This document shows, one piece after another, positions 37,635 to 47,252 of a stretch of DNA of 64,000 bases. Source of the DNA: Chloroflexota bacterium (lineage in GTDB: Bacteria > Chloroflexota > Dehalococcoidia > Tepidiformales > Tepidiformaceae); the NCBI GenBank assembly GCA_016191435.1, contig JACPOQ010000051.1, positions 240,577 to 304,576 on the forward strand, read 5' to 3'. Below the pieces are notes generated by a model. That model did no database searches. It saw only the letters and a program-made list of their open reading frames with translations, and had not been told where the DNA came from. The number at the start of each line of letters is the position of its first letter. Within the stretch, counting starts at the first letter, position 1. Position numbers and translations under genes: made by a program.

Positions 37635-39974
37635 GTGGCACGGCGGCAGGCACGGGCGCGCACGGTAAGACCTTCGGGGGCGGGACGGTCCACGGCCACC
37701 CCCGCTCTAGCCGCGCCAACGCGAGCGCCGCTGCACCCGCACTCGCCCGCCGATGTCCTCCAGCTCCAGCGCGCGGTCGGCAATCGCGCGACCACGGCGC
37801 TGATCTCCCGCCAGCCGGTGATCCAGCGCTGGCCGCCGTGGAAGGACAAGAAAGACGACTACGTCATCGAGATTTCGGGGCCGCAGGGGCCGCCGAAGCT
37901 CGCCTCGAACGCTCCCCCACCGCGGGCGCAGCAGAAGCCGCGAAAGCCCGGGAAGCTCCCGGAACACCCCATGCAGAAGCTCTGGCGCGACTTCTTCGCG
38001 AAGCCGGACCAGCAGTGGATCGACCACTTCTGGGAATGGGTGCCGAAGAGCAGTTGGGCCTCGCGCTGCTCGAAGCCCTTCATCGAAATCGCTATCGCAT
38101 CGAAGGTGTTCGATACGAAGTGGGACATCGAAGTCGCGCGCAGCTTCGTAGAGAAAGAGCTGCGCCCGCGCGCGAGCGACCCCGTGGTGGCATGGATCAT
38201 CAGCGGTGGCGATGCCAGCCGGAACATCGACACGCTTTCGGCAAAGCTCAGGGACCAGCACCAGTTCGACAGCGACGACAAGGCCAACCCCGGCGGCCAG
38301 AAGGTCGTCTCGCGCATCGGCGAGAAAATCTCGTACCACATGCTCGAACTCTGGAACAACTACAACACCTACGTTGCGAAGCAGGAGAAGAAGGGCTTCG
38401 GCTTCAAGAACCCCTTCAAGCGTAGCGGTGGCGGCGAAGGCGCCATGCCGGAAAACTTCGCCATCGTCCGGAACGATGGCCCGGCGGTGAAGCAAGGGGG
38501 CGGCCCGGCTGCGCCTGTGGTCGGCGGGACGCTCCCGCCCGCGCCGCGGCCCGAGGAACTGATCGGCGCGCCCCGGCCGGGATTCCACCGCGGGATGGGG
38601 CTGCCGCCAATTGGGCCCCAGGATGCTGTACCGCCCGCCATTTCACCGCGCGTTCGCCCGGCGCCGCCGCCGCGGCCGCCTCGCCCGGGCGTCGACAACG
38701 CCTCCGCCGTCGCGCCGCCGGTGGCGAAAGGCCGGCCGCTGCCCGTGCCGCCCCAGAAGCGCACGCCCTGGACGCCCGCGACAATCCAGGGCGGCGCCCA
38801 CGACTCGCGCATGACCAAGTTCCAGCAGGAGAACCTGACGCGGCTCAAGGCCGAGGCCGCGAAGAAAGCGGTCGCCAACACGGCCGCGGCGAAGCAGAAG
38901 CTCATCCTCGCCGGCGTCGAGCCCGGTAAGGTCGATACCACGCTCAACGACGTGATCGCGTACCTGAAGAACTCGCCGACGACCATCAACTTCGACCCCT
39001 CGCAGGGCGGCGCCAGCCTGTTCGAAAAGCTCTCGGGCTACACGCCGCTCTGGGAAGCGCCGCTCGCTGAGGTGGAGAAGAAGACGCCCGGGTACCTGAA
39101 CAAGCGCCAGGCGGTCGAGCAGAAGTACCTCGGTTACAACGACGACGTCCGCACCGGCGGCAACGCGAAGGACCGCCCCGTGTACGCGTCGACGAACGTC
39201 GGGGGCGCCGTCCCGGGCGGCGCGGACCAGTACGGCAAGTCATACTTCGAATTGAAGGACGAGGTGAAGGAGCGTTCGACCTTCAGCCAGAAGGACACCT
39301 TCTCCGACACCGGCATCACCAACATCGGCAGCAGCGACCACCTCCAGGGCGTCGTCGCGGACATGCCGCCGGAGAAGATCGCGGGCATCCTGAAGATGCT
39401 GTCGAAGGAGAAAGGCGCCCGCGGGCTCGGGCAGAACGAGTACATCGAGGCGCACATTCACGGGCCCGTGGAATGGACGCGCGACATCAAGCGCATGGTG
39501 CTGGACCGCGCGAAGGTGCCGCCCGGGAGCGTGCTCGAACAGCAGTTCCTGCGCTTCGCGAAAACGAACGGCATCGAGGTCGTCTACTACAACTACACCG
39601 CCTGGGAGTCCGCGGCGCTCCAGAACCTGGAGACCGCGAACCAGACGCACAGCCCGCGTGCGGCGTTCGCACCGAACAAAGCGCTGCCGAAACCACCCAA
39701 CCGGCCGCAGCTGCCGCTCCCGGCGCCAAAGGACACTGAGCCAGCGAAAGTCGCGCCCCCGCGCCCGCCACGCCGTCCCGTGCCGCCGGATGCGCAGCTG
39801 AAGCCCATCCATCACGGCATGGTCCGCGTCGGGCCGCAGGACGAGAAGCGCGCCACCGAGGTGAAGGTCGCTTACGACGCGAGGACCGCGACGCTCGCTA
39901 TCGAGGCGCCAGTAAAGCCCGTAAGCGTGAAGGACCGCGCAAAGCAGCTCGAAGGCAAGGTGCCGGTCAAGTAG
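37635..39974 (+). CDS. eCIS-effector-like/polymorphic-toxin-like protein, possible DUF3626-like C-terminus
   Basis: N-terminus ...LHPHSPADVLQLQRAVGNRATTALISRQPVIQRW (LQRxxGNxA-type motif); Pro-rich linker; C-terminus YGKSYFELKDEVKERSTFSQKDTFSD...YIEAHIHGPVEWTRDIKRMVLDRAKVPPGSVLEQQFLRFAKTNGIEVVYYN. Confidence 0.65.
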   Translation: MARRQARARTVRPSGAGRSTATPALAAPTRAPLHPHSPADVLQLQRAVGNRATTALISRQPVIQRWPPWKDKKDDYVIEISGPQGPPKLASNAPPPRAQQKPRKPGKLPEHPMQKLWRDFFAKPDQQWIDHFWEWVPKSSWASRCSKPFIEIAIASKVFDTKWDIEVARSFVEKELRPRASDPVVAWIISGGDASRNIDTLSAKLRDQHQFDSDDKANPGGQKVVSRIGEKISYHMLELWNNYNTYVAKQEKKGFGFKNPFKRSGGGEGAMPENFAIVRNDGPAVKQGGGPAAPVVGGTLPPAPRPEELIGAPRPGFHRGMGLPPIGPQDAVPPAISPRVRPAPPPRPPRPGVDNASAVAPPVAKGRPLPVPPQKRTPWTPATIQGGAHDSRMTKFQQENLTRLKAEAAKKAVANTAAAKQKLILAGVEPGKVDTTLNDVIAYLKNSPTTINFDPSQGGASLFEKLSGYTPLWEAPLAEVEKKTPGYLNKRQAVEQKYLGYNDDVRTGGNAKDRPVYASTNVGGAVPGGADQYGKSYFELKDEVKERSTFSQKDTFSDTGITNIGSSDHLQGVVADMPPEKIAGILKMLSKEKGARGLGQNEYIEAHIHGPVEWTRDIKRMVLDRAKVPPGSVLEQQFLRFAKTNGIEVVYYNYTAWESAALQNLETANQTHSPRAAFAPNKALPKPPNRPQLPLPAPKDTEPAKVAPPRPPRRPVPPDAQLKPIHHGMVRVGPQDEKRATEVKVAYDARTATLAIEAPVKPVSVKDRAKQLEGKVPVK

Positions 39975-39999
39975 CTCGCCTCAGCCCTCTCCCGCCGTG

Positions 40000-40446
40000 C
40001 TACCGCCGCATCATCTTGCCGATGAAGTAACCGGCGAAGAGTGCCCCCGCGGCGGCCTGCATCGGGTGCTCCTTGATGAACGCGCGCACGCCATCCCAGA
40101 GCTCGTTGGAGTCGTGCTCCCTGAGGTACCCGGCGGTCTTCCCCATCGCATCGGCCGCTTTGGCGCCGAACTGGGCCTGCATGCCGCCGCGGTCCTCGGC
40201 GCGTTCGCGCATTCGGCCGGCAGCGGTTGCGAGCCCGCTGGCCGCCCGCTCGCGGCCCACATCGGCGCCCGCGAACGCCTTCAGCTGGGCCTTCGCGGCG
40301 ACGCGGCCCGCCTGCTCGATAATGCCGCCGGCTTCCGCCTCCCCGCGCAGGCCACCATCCTTCATGGTGCCGATGCTGCCTTCGGGGATTTCACCGGCCG
40401 CGTTGGCCGGCCGGGGCGAAAGAGGCTCGTAATAGTCCTTTTCCAT
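40000..40446 (-). CDS. ElaB/DUF883-like protein with C-terminal membrane helix
   Basis: MEKDYYEPLSPRPANAAGEIPEG...REHDSNELWDGVRAFIKEHPMQAAAGALFAGYFIGKMMRR. Confidence 0.7.
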   Translation of the reverse strand: MEKDYYEPLSPRPANAAGEIPEGSIGTMKDGGLRGEAEAGGIIEQAGRVAAKAQLKAFAGADVGRERAASGLATAAGRMRERAEDRGGMQAQFGAKAADAMGKTAGYLREHDSNELWDGVRAFIKEHPMQAAAGALFAGYFIGKMMRR

Positions 40447-40483
40447 CGGTTTCCTCCTGTGGTGGGCGCTGCCGCGCCGGCCT

Positions 40484-41584
40484 TCAATGGGCGAACTTCC
40501 TCCAGGCGATGGCCGCGACCACGATCCCGGCCAGGGCCACGAACGGCGAGGTGAGATGGCGCGGCATGGGCCGGGCGGGCCGCTCGATATCCGAGCCGCA
40601 CGATGGCTCCTTTTCGCCCGCCGCGGGAGGCTGCCCGGCCTCCTCCATCTCGCGCGCCACGAGGTCCCGCCGCTCGGCCAGCGCGGGCCCAAGTTTCTCT
40701 TCGTCGAGCACGGCGTTCAGCTCTGCGCCGGCGAGCATGACCGCGCTTGTGATGTAGAACCAGAGCAGCAGCACTACCACGCCGCCGAGCGTCCCATAGG
40801 TCCCGTTGTAGGAACTGAAGTTCGTCACGTACACGGCGAACAGTGCCGTCGCAACCGACCAGGCGAGTGCGAACGCGACCGCACCCGGCGTCACCCACTT
40901 GAATGGCATCCCCGTGTTCGGCGCGATCCAGTAGATCAGCGCGACGGCAGTCATCATCACCACAAGGAGGATGGGGAAGCGCGCGACCTGGAGTGTGACC
41001 GCGAAAGCCGCCCCGAGGCCCAGCGAATCGGCGATGTCGCGCGCATAGAGCTGGGTGGCGAACATCGCCGCCACCGCGCCAAGGATGGCGATGCCGCCGA
41101 GGAGCGTGACCGCCAGGGCGATCGCCGTCTTCTTCCAGAACGGGCGCGACTCGGGGATGTTGTAGGCGCGGTTGATCGCTTTCATCAGCGCGCCTACGCC
41201 GCCGGCCGCGGCCCAGAAAGCGCCCAGGATGCTGATCGAAATCAGCCCGCCATTGGTCGAGTTGACCACCTGGTCGACCTGCGTGCGGATGACGCTCGCG
41301 GCATCGGGCGGCAGGGCATCGCCGAAGATGGTGATAAAGCGCCCGGAGGGGTTGTCCACGCCGGCCGCGCGGGCGATGAACCCGCCGAGCGCCGCAAGGA
41401 ACAGGAGGAAGGGGAAGAGCGCGAGGAAGAAGCGGTAGGCGAGCTCGGCCGCGAGCCCGCTGAGATCGTCCTCCCGGAACTCGTGCAGGAACTTCTTCCC
41501 CGTCGCCGCCAGATCCACGCCCCCAACCGACACGGCGGCACCTCGCAGACCCGGAGCGTACGAGGCGCCGAACGGGGGTCGCAT
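40484..41584 (-). CDS. YihY/BrkB family membrane protein
   Basis: GLAAELAYRFFLALFPFLLFLAALGGF...YWIAPNTGMPFKWVTPGAVAFALAWSVATALFAVYVTNFSSYNGTYGTLGGVVVLLLWFYITSAVMLAGAELNAVL. Confidence 0.95.
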   Translation of the reverse strand: MRPPFGASYAPGLRGAAVSVGGVDLAATGKKFLHEFREDDLSGLAAELAYRFFLALFPFLLFLAALGGFIARAAGVDNPSGRFITIFGDALPPDAASVIRTQVDQVVNSTNGGLISISILGAFWAAAGGVGALMKAINRAYNIPESRPFWKKTAIALAVTLLGGIAILGAVAAMFATQLYARDIADSLGLGAAFAVTLQVARFPILLVVMMTAVALIYWIAPNTGMPFKWVTPGAVAFALAWSVATALFAVYVTNFSSYNGTYGTLGGVVVLLLWFYITSAVMLAGAELNAVLDEEKLGPALAERRDLVAREMEEAGQPPAAGEKEPSCGSDIERPARPMPRHLTSPFVALAGIVVAAIAWRKFAH

Positions 41585-41662
41585 AACACCAGCCTCATGC
41601 GGATTGCGCGCAAGTTACGAACCCGCGGCGAAGGGATCGCAGGCTTCGGAGCCGAGCGCGGG

Positions 41663-41872
41663 CTACAGGTATTCGACCCGGCCGCGTATGTCCTCGACGA
41701 AATCTGGATCGTACGTCACGAGTACATATCCGTGTTCAAGCGCCCAATCCAGCTGCTGCTCGCCGGAGAGACCACGACGTCCCACTCGGGCAACATCCGT
41801 CGACTCGGTGCCGCGGAGCGTGAGTCCGTCCGTCACCGCTCGGCGTACATTTTCGTCGAGTAGAAACCGGAC
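41663..41872 (-). pseudogene. DUF5615 PIN-like toxin with in-frame internal deletion
   Basis: VRFLLDENVRRAVTDGLTLRGTESTDVARVGRRGLSGEQQLDWALEHGYVLVTYDPDF joined to VEDIRGRVEYL; central ~40 aa present in 24643..25011 are missing. Confidence 0.65.
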
Positions 41873-41885
41873 CGGCGTCACGGCT

Positions 41886-42203
41886 TCAAGTCGCGGATCG
41901 ACTCCGGATACTCTCGGCGAAGATCCTCCGCGACCGTCGATCCTCAACGAGCGCGTCCTCGATTTCGCTACGGAAGTCCTCGTAGTACGCCAGCGCCGCG
42001 TACACGTCGGCGCGCGAAAGCGCCGGAAACTCCGCTGCCAATTGGTCTGCCGTCAGTTGGCAGGCCCGCGCGTGGGCGACGAGATCCATTACCCTGACGC
42101 GCGTCCCTGCTACGCGTGCACGCCCGCGCATCACGCCGGGGGTCTTCACGATGTGTCGTGAAACAACGTCCGCGTTTGTATCGGAGGTTGGTTCGGCGGC
42201 CAT
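41886..42203 (-). CDS. DUF433 antitoxin-like protein
   Basis: SRHIVKTPGVMRGRARVAGTRVRVMDLVAHARACQLTADQLAAEFPALSRADVYAALAYYEDFRSEIE. Confidence 0.88.
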   Translation of the reverse strand: MAAEPTSDTNADVVSRHIVKTPGVMRGRARVAGTRVRVMDLVAHARACQLTADQLAAEFPALSRADVYAALAYYEDFRSEIEDALVEDRRSRRIFAESIRSRSAT

Positions 42204-42278
42204 GGAGCCAGTCTAGCCCAACCACGTACCGGCCGCCGCCGAACCGGCGCCTGACCGGCACGCCCCTACAATGAGCCG

Positions 42279-43103
42279 GTGGCAACATCGTTCGCGACCA
42301 TCAACGGCTACCGACTCCGCTACCGGCTCCAGGGCGCGGGCGAGCTTGCGGTCTTCGGCCACGGCGTGATGGGCTCCATCGAACAGATCGACGAGCACCA
42401 CCCCGCGCTTACCGCCCTGCACGGACGCATCCGCCTGCTGGTGTACGACGCGCGCGGGCACGGCCAGTCCGATGGTCCTACGGACTCTGCGCACTACACG
42501 TGGGAATCCCTCGGCCGCGACATGTCCGCTTTCATCGACCATGCCGGGGAAACGCGCGCCATCCTCGGGGGCGGTTCCATGGGCGCCGCCACCGCGCTCT
42601 GGGTGGCGATCGAACAGCCGGAGCGGGCGAAAGCGCTCGTGCTCGTGATGCCGCCGCCGCTCGGGCTCGCCACGGTGCGCGAGCTCGCGGAGAAGCAGGC
42701 GCTCCAGTTGCTCGAGATGTTGGCGGCGGCCGTCAAGAACTTCGGCATCGAAAAGACCGTCGAACTGGCACGGCAGTTCCCCGGCTTCGCCGCCACCCCG
42801 GAGGAAGCCGATGCGCGCGCCGCGTGGCTGCTGGGGCAGAACCCGCTCACGCTCGCCTACGCCATCGACGGGCTCATCGATTCCGCCTTCCACGACCCCG
42901 AGTGCTACCGCGCGATCAGGGTCCCGGTGCTGGTCATCGCGCACGAAGGAGACGGCCTGCACCCCGCCCGCGCCGCGCACCTGCTCAAGCAGAACATCCC
43001 GGACTGCACCCTCGCGGTCGCGCCGGACCCCGGCTACTGGCGGGCACACCCCGGCGAGTTCCTGGCCGAGGTCACGGCCTTCCTCGACCGCGTGGCCGGC
43101 TGA
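42279..43103 (+). CDS. alpha/beta hydrolase
   Basis: GTG start; VFGHGVMGS...LLVYDARGHGQSDGP...AILGGGSMGAATALWVA...PVLVIAHEGDGLHP. Confidence 0.92.
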   Translation: MATSFATINGYRLRYRLQGAGELAVFGHGVMGSIEQIDEHHPALTALHGRIRLLVYDARGHGQSDGPTDSAHYTWESLGRDMSAFIDHAGETRAILGGGSMGAATALWVAIEQPERAKALVLVMPPPLGLATVRELAEKQALQLLEMLAAAVKNFGIEKTVELARQFPGFAATPEEADARAAWLLGQNPLTLAYAIDGLIDSAFHDPECYRAIRVPVLVIAHEGDGLHPARAAHLLKQNIPDCTLAVAPDPGYWRAHPGEFLAEVTAFLDRVAG

Positions 43104-43110
43104 GCCGCGG

Positions 43111-43533
43111 TCAGCCCACCAGCCGCACGACACCCGGCGGATTCGGCCCGAGCGCGCGGACGAAGCTCGCGTCGCAGGTCAGCAGGTCGAAGCCGTAGGC
43201 TTCCGCACACGCCAGGTACAGTGAGTCGTAGACCCGGGACTGCCCGGCCCCGTCGGCGATTTCGATGGCGCGGTCAACCCACGCGTCGTCCCAGCGGTAC
43301 TCGATCTCAAGCGAACGAAACGTGGCCCATGCTTCGAGGCGCTCCTGCCTCAGCAACTGCCCCCGCCGCTCGAGACTCAGGGTCGCTGAAGCGAATTCCG
43401 ACTGGAGGAGATACGGAGCGAGCATTCCCTGTCGGGTTCGCTGCGCTTCGGCCAGTGCATCAACGCAAGCAGGCCTGCGCTGGCTGGCGACAGTTGCCGC
43501 TGTGATGAAAGACGCGTCCGGGACGATGCTCAA
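43111..43533 (-). CDS. PIN-domain toxin
   Basis: MSIVPDASFITAATVASQRRPACVDALAEAQ...SRVYDSLYLACAEAYGFDLLTCDASFVRAL. Confidence 0.88.
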   Translation of the reverse strand: MSIVPDASFITAATVASQRRPACVDALAEAQRTRQGMLAPYLLQSEFASATLSLERRGQLLRQERLEAWATFRSLEIEYRWDDAWVDRAIEIADGAGQSRVYDSLYLACAEAYGFDLLTCDASFVRALGPNPPGVVRLVG

Positions 43534-43766
43534 TGGTCGTCCGCTTCATCGAGGGCGGCCTGGATCTCCTCGTCAGGGATGCCGCGCCCACCGGTTCGCC
43601 GCAATATGCGTTGGTTGAGATTCTCCATCCGCTGGAGTGCGCGCCTGAATCGTTCCGCTTCATCGTCGCTGAGTGGACGTGCGAGGTACGCGCGGTCGGC
43701 GGCATACTCCTCCGGAGTGGCGCCGGTCATGTCTCTGAAGTGTGAGGCCCGCGATTCGGTCGTCAT
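43530..43766 (-). CDS. antitoxin-like partner of PIN toxin
   Basis: MTTESRASHFRDMTGATPEEYAADRAYLARPLSDDEAERFRRALQRMENLNQRILRRTGGRGIPDEEIQAALDEADDH; 4-bp overlap with toxin. Confidence 0.75.
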   Translation of the reverse strand: MTTESRASHFRDMTGATPEEYAADRAYLARPLSDDEAERFRRALQRMENLNQRILRRTGGRGIPDEEIQAALDEADDH

Positions 43767-43828
43767 GGGTTCATTGTAGCGCGAAGCCCATGCGTGCGGC
43801 CCTGAGGACGCCAGACTGCCTCGAACGT

Positions 43829-43950
43829 CATCGGCGCAGCCTGAATCTCCTCCCATGAGATGGCAGGGCCGCCGGTTTCTTCGAGGATGCGCCTGTGCAA
43901 CTCCTCGATTCTTTCCAGAGTGCGCAGGAAATCGGCGCTGCTCGCCGTCG
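43829..43950 (-). pseudogene. decayed second copy of the antitoxin C-terminus
   Basis: Translates ATASSADFLRTLERIEELHRRILEETGGPAISWEEIQAAPMT, aligning with AERFRRALQRMENLNQRILRRTGGRGIPDEEIQAALDE; preceded by in-frame TAA. Confidence 0.7.
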
Positions 43951-44110
43951 CTTATTAAAGTCCATTCGCGGATCGAAGTGAACCGGCGGGGCTAACCCTC
44001 ACGCGTCCCCCCTCACCCGCCACGCCCCCACGCCCGCCCGCCACGCCCGCCACGCCCCTACGCCGCCACGCCCGCCACGCCCCTACGCCGCCACGCGCTA
44101 CCATTCCGCC

Positions 44111-45709
44111 ATGGCCGAAGCGCCCCTTCCCGTGCAGGACGCCCCGGCCTCGCGCGCGGGTGGCCTGGCGATTGCGGCGGCGATTGTCGCGTTTGGCTTT
44201 CTCGGGTCGCGGCTGCTGGGCATCCTGCGCACGGTCGCGATCGCACGCGCCTTCGGCGCCAGCCCCGAGCTCGACGCCTACAACGTTGCCTTCCGCGTCC
44301 CCGACATGATCTTCCAGGTGCTCGCCGGGGCGACGCTTGGGAGCGCCTTCATCCCGGTGTTCGTGCGCCTCTACCGGCGCGACGGCGAGGCCCGCGCGTG
44401 GCAACTCGCCAGCACCGTGCTCAACCTCGTCACGGTCTCGACGGCCGTCCTGTGTCTCCTCGCGTTCGCGTTCGCGCCGCTGCTCGTGCCGCTGCTCGCG
44501 CCCGGGCTCGGCGACGACATCGGGCGTAACGCCGAGCTGACCGATAAGGCCGTGTTCCTCACGCGCCTGATGCTGCTTTCGCCGTTGCTCTTCGCGATGA
44601 GCGGCATGGTCACCGGCATCCTCAACGCCCGCCGCGCGTTCTTCCTGCCCGCGCTGGCGCCGATGCTCTACAACGTCGCCATCATCTTCGGGGCGCTCGT
44701 GCTCTCGGGGCCGTTCGGCGTGAACGGCCTCGCCTTCGGGGTGGTCGCCGGGGCGGGCCTGCACCTGGCGGTGCAGTTGCCGGGACTGGCGCGGCAGCGC
44801 ATGCGCTATGTGCGTTCGTTCAACTGGCGCGACCCCGCGACACGCGAAGTGGGGCGGCTGATGGGGCCGCGCGTGCTGGGGCTGGCCGCCGCGCAGGTGA
44901 ACTTCCTCATCACCATCTACTTCGCCTCGAAGGTGGGCCAGGGCATCATTTCGAACCTGAACTACGCCTGGCTACTTGCGCAGTTGCCGCTCGCGATCTT
45001 CGGCATGGCGCTTTCGACCGCCGTCTTCCCCATGCTCGCCGACCACATCGCCGACGAGGACATGGACGCGCTCCACAACACCGTTTCGCGCGTGCTCCGC
45101 GTGATCATGTTCCTCACGATCCCGGCCGCGCTCGGGCTGGCGCTCCTGCGGGTCGCGGCGACCACCGTGCTCCTCCAGCACGGCGGCTTCACGGCCGCCG
45201 ATACCGCCGTGACCTCGGCCGCGCTGGGGTTCTACGCCCTCGGCATCGTCCCGCAGGCCGGCATCGAAATCCACAGCCGCGGGTTCTATGCGATGGGTGA
45301 CACGCGCACGCCGGTGCTGCTTGCCGTCGCGGCGGTGGGGCTGAACTTCCTCCTCAGCGCCATCCTCTGGGAGCGATTCGAACACGAAGGGCTCGCGTTC
45401 GCCGTCTCGGCCTCGGCGTGGCTCGAATGGCTGCTGCTCTGGAAGGCCTACACCCTCCGCACGGGCGCCTCCGCCCTCCCGGACCTCCAGGCGATCGCGC
45501 GCATCGCGCTCTCCGCGGCGGTGATGGCGCTCGTAATCGCGGCCGGCTTCGCCCGCTTCGATGCGAGCGGCGTCGCCGGGAACGGCGTCATCGCCGTCGC
45601 CGGCGCCACCGCCGGCGGCCTCGTGTACATCGCGATGGCGAACTGGCTCGGTGTCGAAGAGCTCGGCGAGGCGGTGGCGCGGCTGCGGGCGGCGGTGCGG
45701 AGGGCGTGA
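44111..45709 (+). CDS. murJ: lipid II flippase MurJ/MVF
   Basis: [55 protein letters not shown]...[21 protein letters not shown]. Confidence 0.95.
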   Translation: MAEAPLPVQDAPASRAGGLAIAAAIVAFGFLGSRLLGILRTVAIARAFGASPELDAYNVAFRVPDMIFQVLAGATLGSAFIPVFVRLYRRDGEARAWQLASTVLNLVTVSTAVLCLLAFAFAPLLVPLLAPGLGDDIGRNAELTDKAVFLTRLMLLSPLLFAMSGMVTGILNARRAFFLPALAPMLYNVAIIFGALVLSGPFGVNGLAFGVVAGAGLHLAVQLPGLARQRMRYVRSFNWRDPATREVGRLMGPRVLGLAAAQVNFLITIYFASKVGQGIISNLNYAWLLAQLPLAIFGMALSTAVFPMLADHIADEDMDALHNTVSRVLRVIMFLTIPAALGLALLRVAATTVLLQHGGFTAADTAVTSAALGFYALGIVPQAGIEIHSRGFYAMGDTRTPVLLAVAAVGLNFLLSAILWERFEHEGLAFAVSASAWLEWLLLWKAYTLRTGASALPDLQAIARIALSAAVMALVIAAGFARFDASGVAGNGVIAVAGATAGGLVYIAMANWLGVEELGEAVARLRAAVRRA

Positions 45710-45802
45710 CGGCGTATGGGAGTAAGGGGGTGTGGGGGTATGGGAGTGACCGTGCGCGTGACAGGTTCGCCCCCGCTCTCATACCCCCACACTCGCAAAC
45801 GC

Positions 45803-45915
45803 CGACCGGTGCCACCACGGCTTCGATCTGCCGCGTCCCGCCCCCACTCCCATACCCCCACACCCCCACACTCCGACCGGTGCCACGCCCGCTTCGATCT
45901 GCCGCGTCCCGCCCC
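45803..45915 (+). repeat. two direct ~42-bp copies separated by C-rich micro-repeat
   Basis: cgaccggtgccac(c/g)(a/c)cggcttcgatctgccgcgtcccgcccc occurs at 45803 and 45873. Confidence 0.85.
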
Positions 45916-45927
45916 TACCCTCCCACC

Positions 45928-46482
45928 ATGACCCTCCCCGTGCCCGTCGAGCGCATCGAACGCACTATCCTGCTGCTGCGCGGCCAGAAGGTGATGCTCG
46001 ATGCCGACCTCGCGGCGCTGTACGAAATCGAGACGCGCGTGCTGCTGCAGGCGGTCCGCCGCAACGCCGAGCGCTTCCCCGCGGACTTCATGTTCCAGCT
46101 CACGGCCGATGAGGCGGACTCTTTGAGATCACAGATTGTGATCTCAAACGGCCGCGGCGGGCGGCGCTTCCTGCCCTACGCGTTCACCGAGCAGGGCGTG
46201 GCCATGCTTTCGAGCGTGCTCAACAGCCCGCGCGCGGTGCAGGTCAACATCGAGATCATGCGCGCGTTCGTGCAGCTACGCGGGTTGCTGGCGACGAACG
46301 CCGAGCTCGCGCGCCGCCTCGACGCGCTCGAGGCGACGTACGACGGCCACTTCCGCGTCGTCTTCGATACCATCCGGCAGTTGATGGCGCCGCCGCCGGC
46401 GCCCGGCCGCCCGCTCGGCTTCCCGCCTCCCGCGCGCCGGCGCGAGCCGAAGGCTCGCCTGCCGGCGCCGCCGAAGGGCTGA
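45928..46482 (+). CDS. ORF6N-domain (phage antirepressor-like) protein
   Basis: [63 protein letters not shown]...[37 protein letters not shown]. Confidence 0.95.
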   Translation: MTLPVPVERIERTILLLRGQKVMLDADLAALYEIETRVLLQAVRRNAERFPADFMFQLTADEADSLRSQIVISNGRGGRRFLPYAFTEQGVAMLSSVLNSPRAVQVNIEIMRAFVQLRGLLATNAELARRLDALEATYDGHFRVVFDTIRQLMAPPPAPGRPLGFPPPARRREPKARLPAPPKG

Positions 46483-46526
46483 CGCCGCGCGCGGAGGCCA
46501 CAGTATTAGCGAGCCGCACGCGCCAA

Positions 46527-46551
46527 AAGGCCCGCCACCGGGGCGGGCCTT
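46527..46551. terminator. bidirectional-type terminator between converging genes
   Basis: AAGGCCCGCC-ACCGG-GGCGGGCCTT; minus-strand reading ends in TTTT. Confidence 0.75.
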
Positions 46552-46582
46552 CAGCGCTAACCGACCGCCTCCGGTCAGCCTC

Positions 46583-47224
46583 TCACTTCACACAGATCTT
46601 GTTTCCTTCCCAGCTCTGTGGGTCGGAGGTGCAGTAGGCCTTCGGTGCCTCGGTGGAGATCGGCGGCTCGGGCACGGTCGTATTCAGCTTGCCGACGTGA
46701 ACCGAGCGAATCTTGCCCGTGCCATCTTCCATGATCACCACCACCCGTACAGACGTGAGGGCATTGCCCCATTCAGGCGCGGGCACACCTTCGCGCATCC
46801 ACACGCCCACCCAGGCGTCCGTGGGCTTGCTAAAGCCGGTGGAAGTATTGGCTATCGTGGTGACACGCTCTGCCTGGGGCACAAAGCGAAATTCTACCTG
46901 CGATAAGTCCGCCAAACGGATCTGACGGCCTTCGATGAAAATTGCTGGCACGTCGGTTTCCGCCATCCTCCGCGGCATCCCGAGCACATCGGCAATTTTC
47001 TCCTCCGCCGCGACCGCCATGCGCTGCTGGGCTTCCGCATCGGAGAAGTCCGGCGCGCCAATTTTGTCCGCAACCACGCTTGCTGTATCGGCTCTTGCGG
47101 CGGCGGCGCCGATACCGAAAAGCGACGACGCACGTACTGGTGAAAACCCAGCCCAGGCTGAGGCGAGAAGCCCAATTCCGATGGTCCAGCCAAAGATCGA
47201 CATGACGACGAAGCTTCTGTTCAT
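46583..47224 (-). CDS. secreted hypothetical protein
   Basis: MNRSFVVMSIFGWTIGIGLLASAWAGFSPVRASS signal; ...EAPKAYCTSDPQSWEGNKICVK. Confidence 0.75.
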   Translation of the reverse strand: MNRSFVVMSIFGWTIGIGLLASAWAGFSPVRASSLFGIGAAAARADTASVVADKIGAPDFSDAEAQQRMAVAAEEKIADVLGMPRRMAETDVPAIFIEGRQIRLADLSQVEFRFVPQAERVTTIANTSTGFSKPTDAWVGVWMREGVPAPEWGNALTSVRVVVIMEDGTGKIRSVHVGKLNTTVPEPPISTEAPKAYCTSDPQSWEGNKICVK

Positions 47225-47252
47225 GTGACCGCTTCCTTTCGTGGTGATTGCG

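Noticed and set aside
43996-44101. CRISPR or integron attC array
   Set aside because: Irregular short CACGCC words without a conserved repeat-spacer period or attC boxes.
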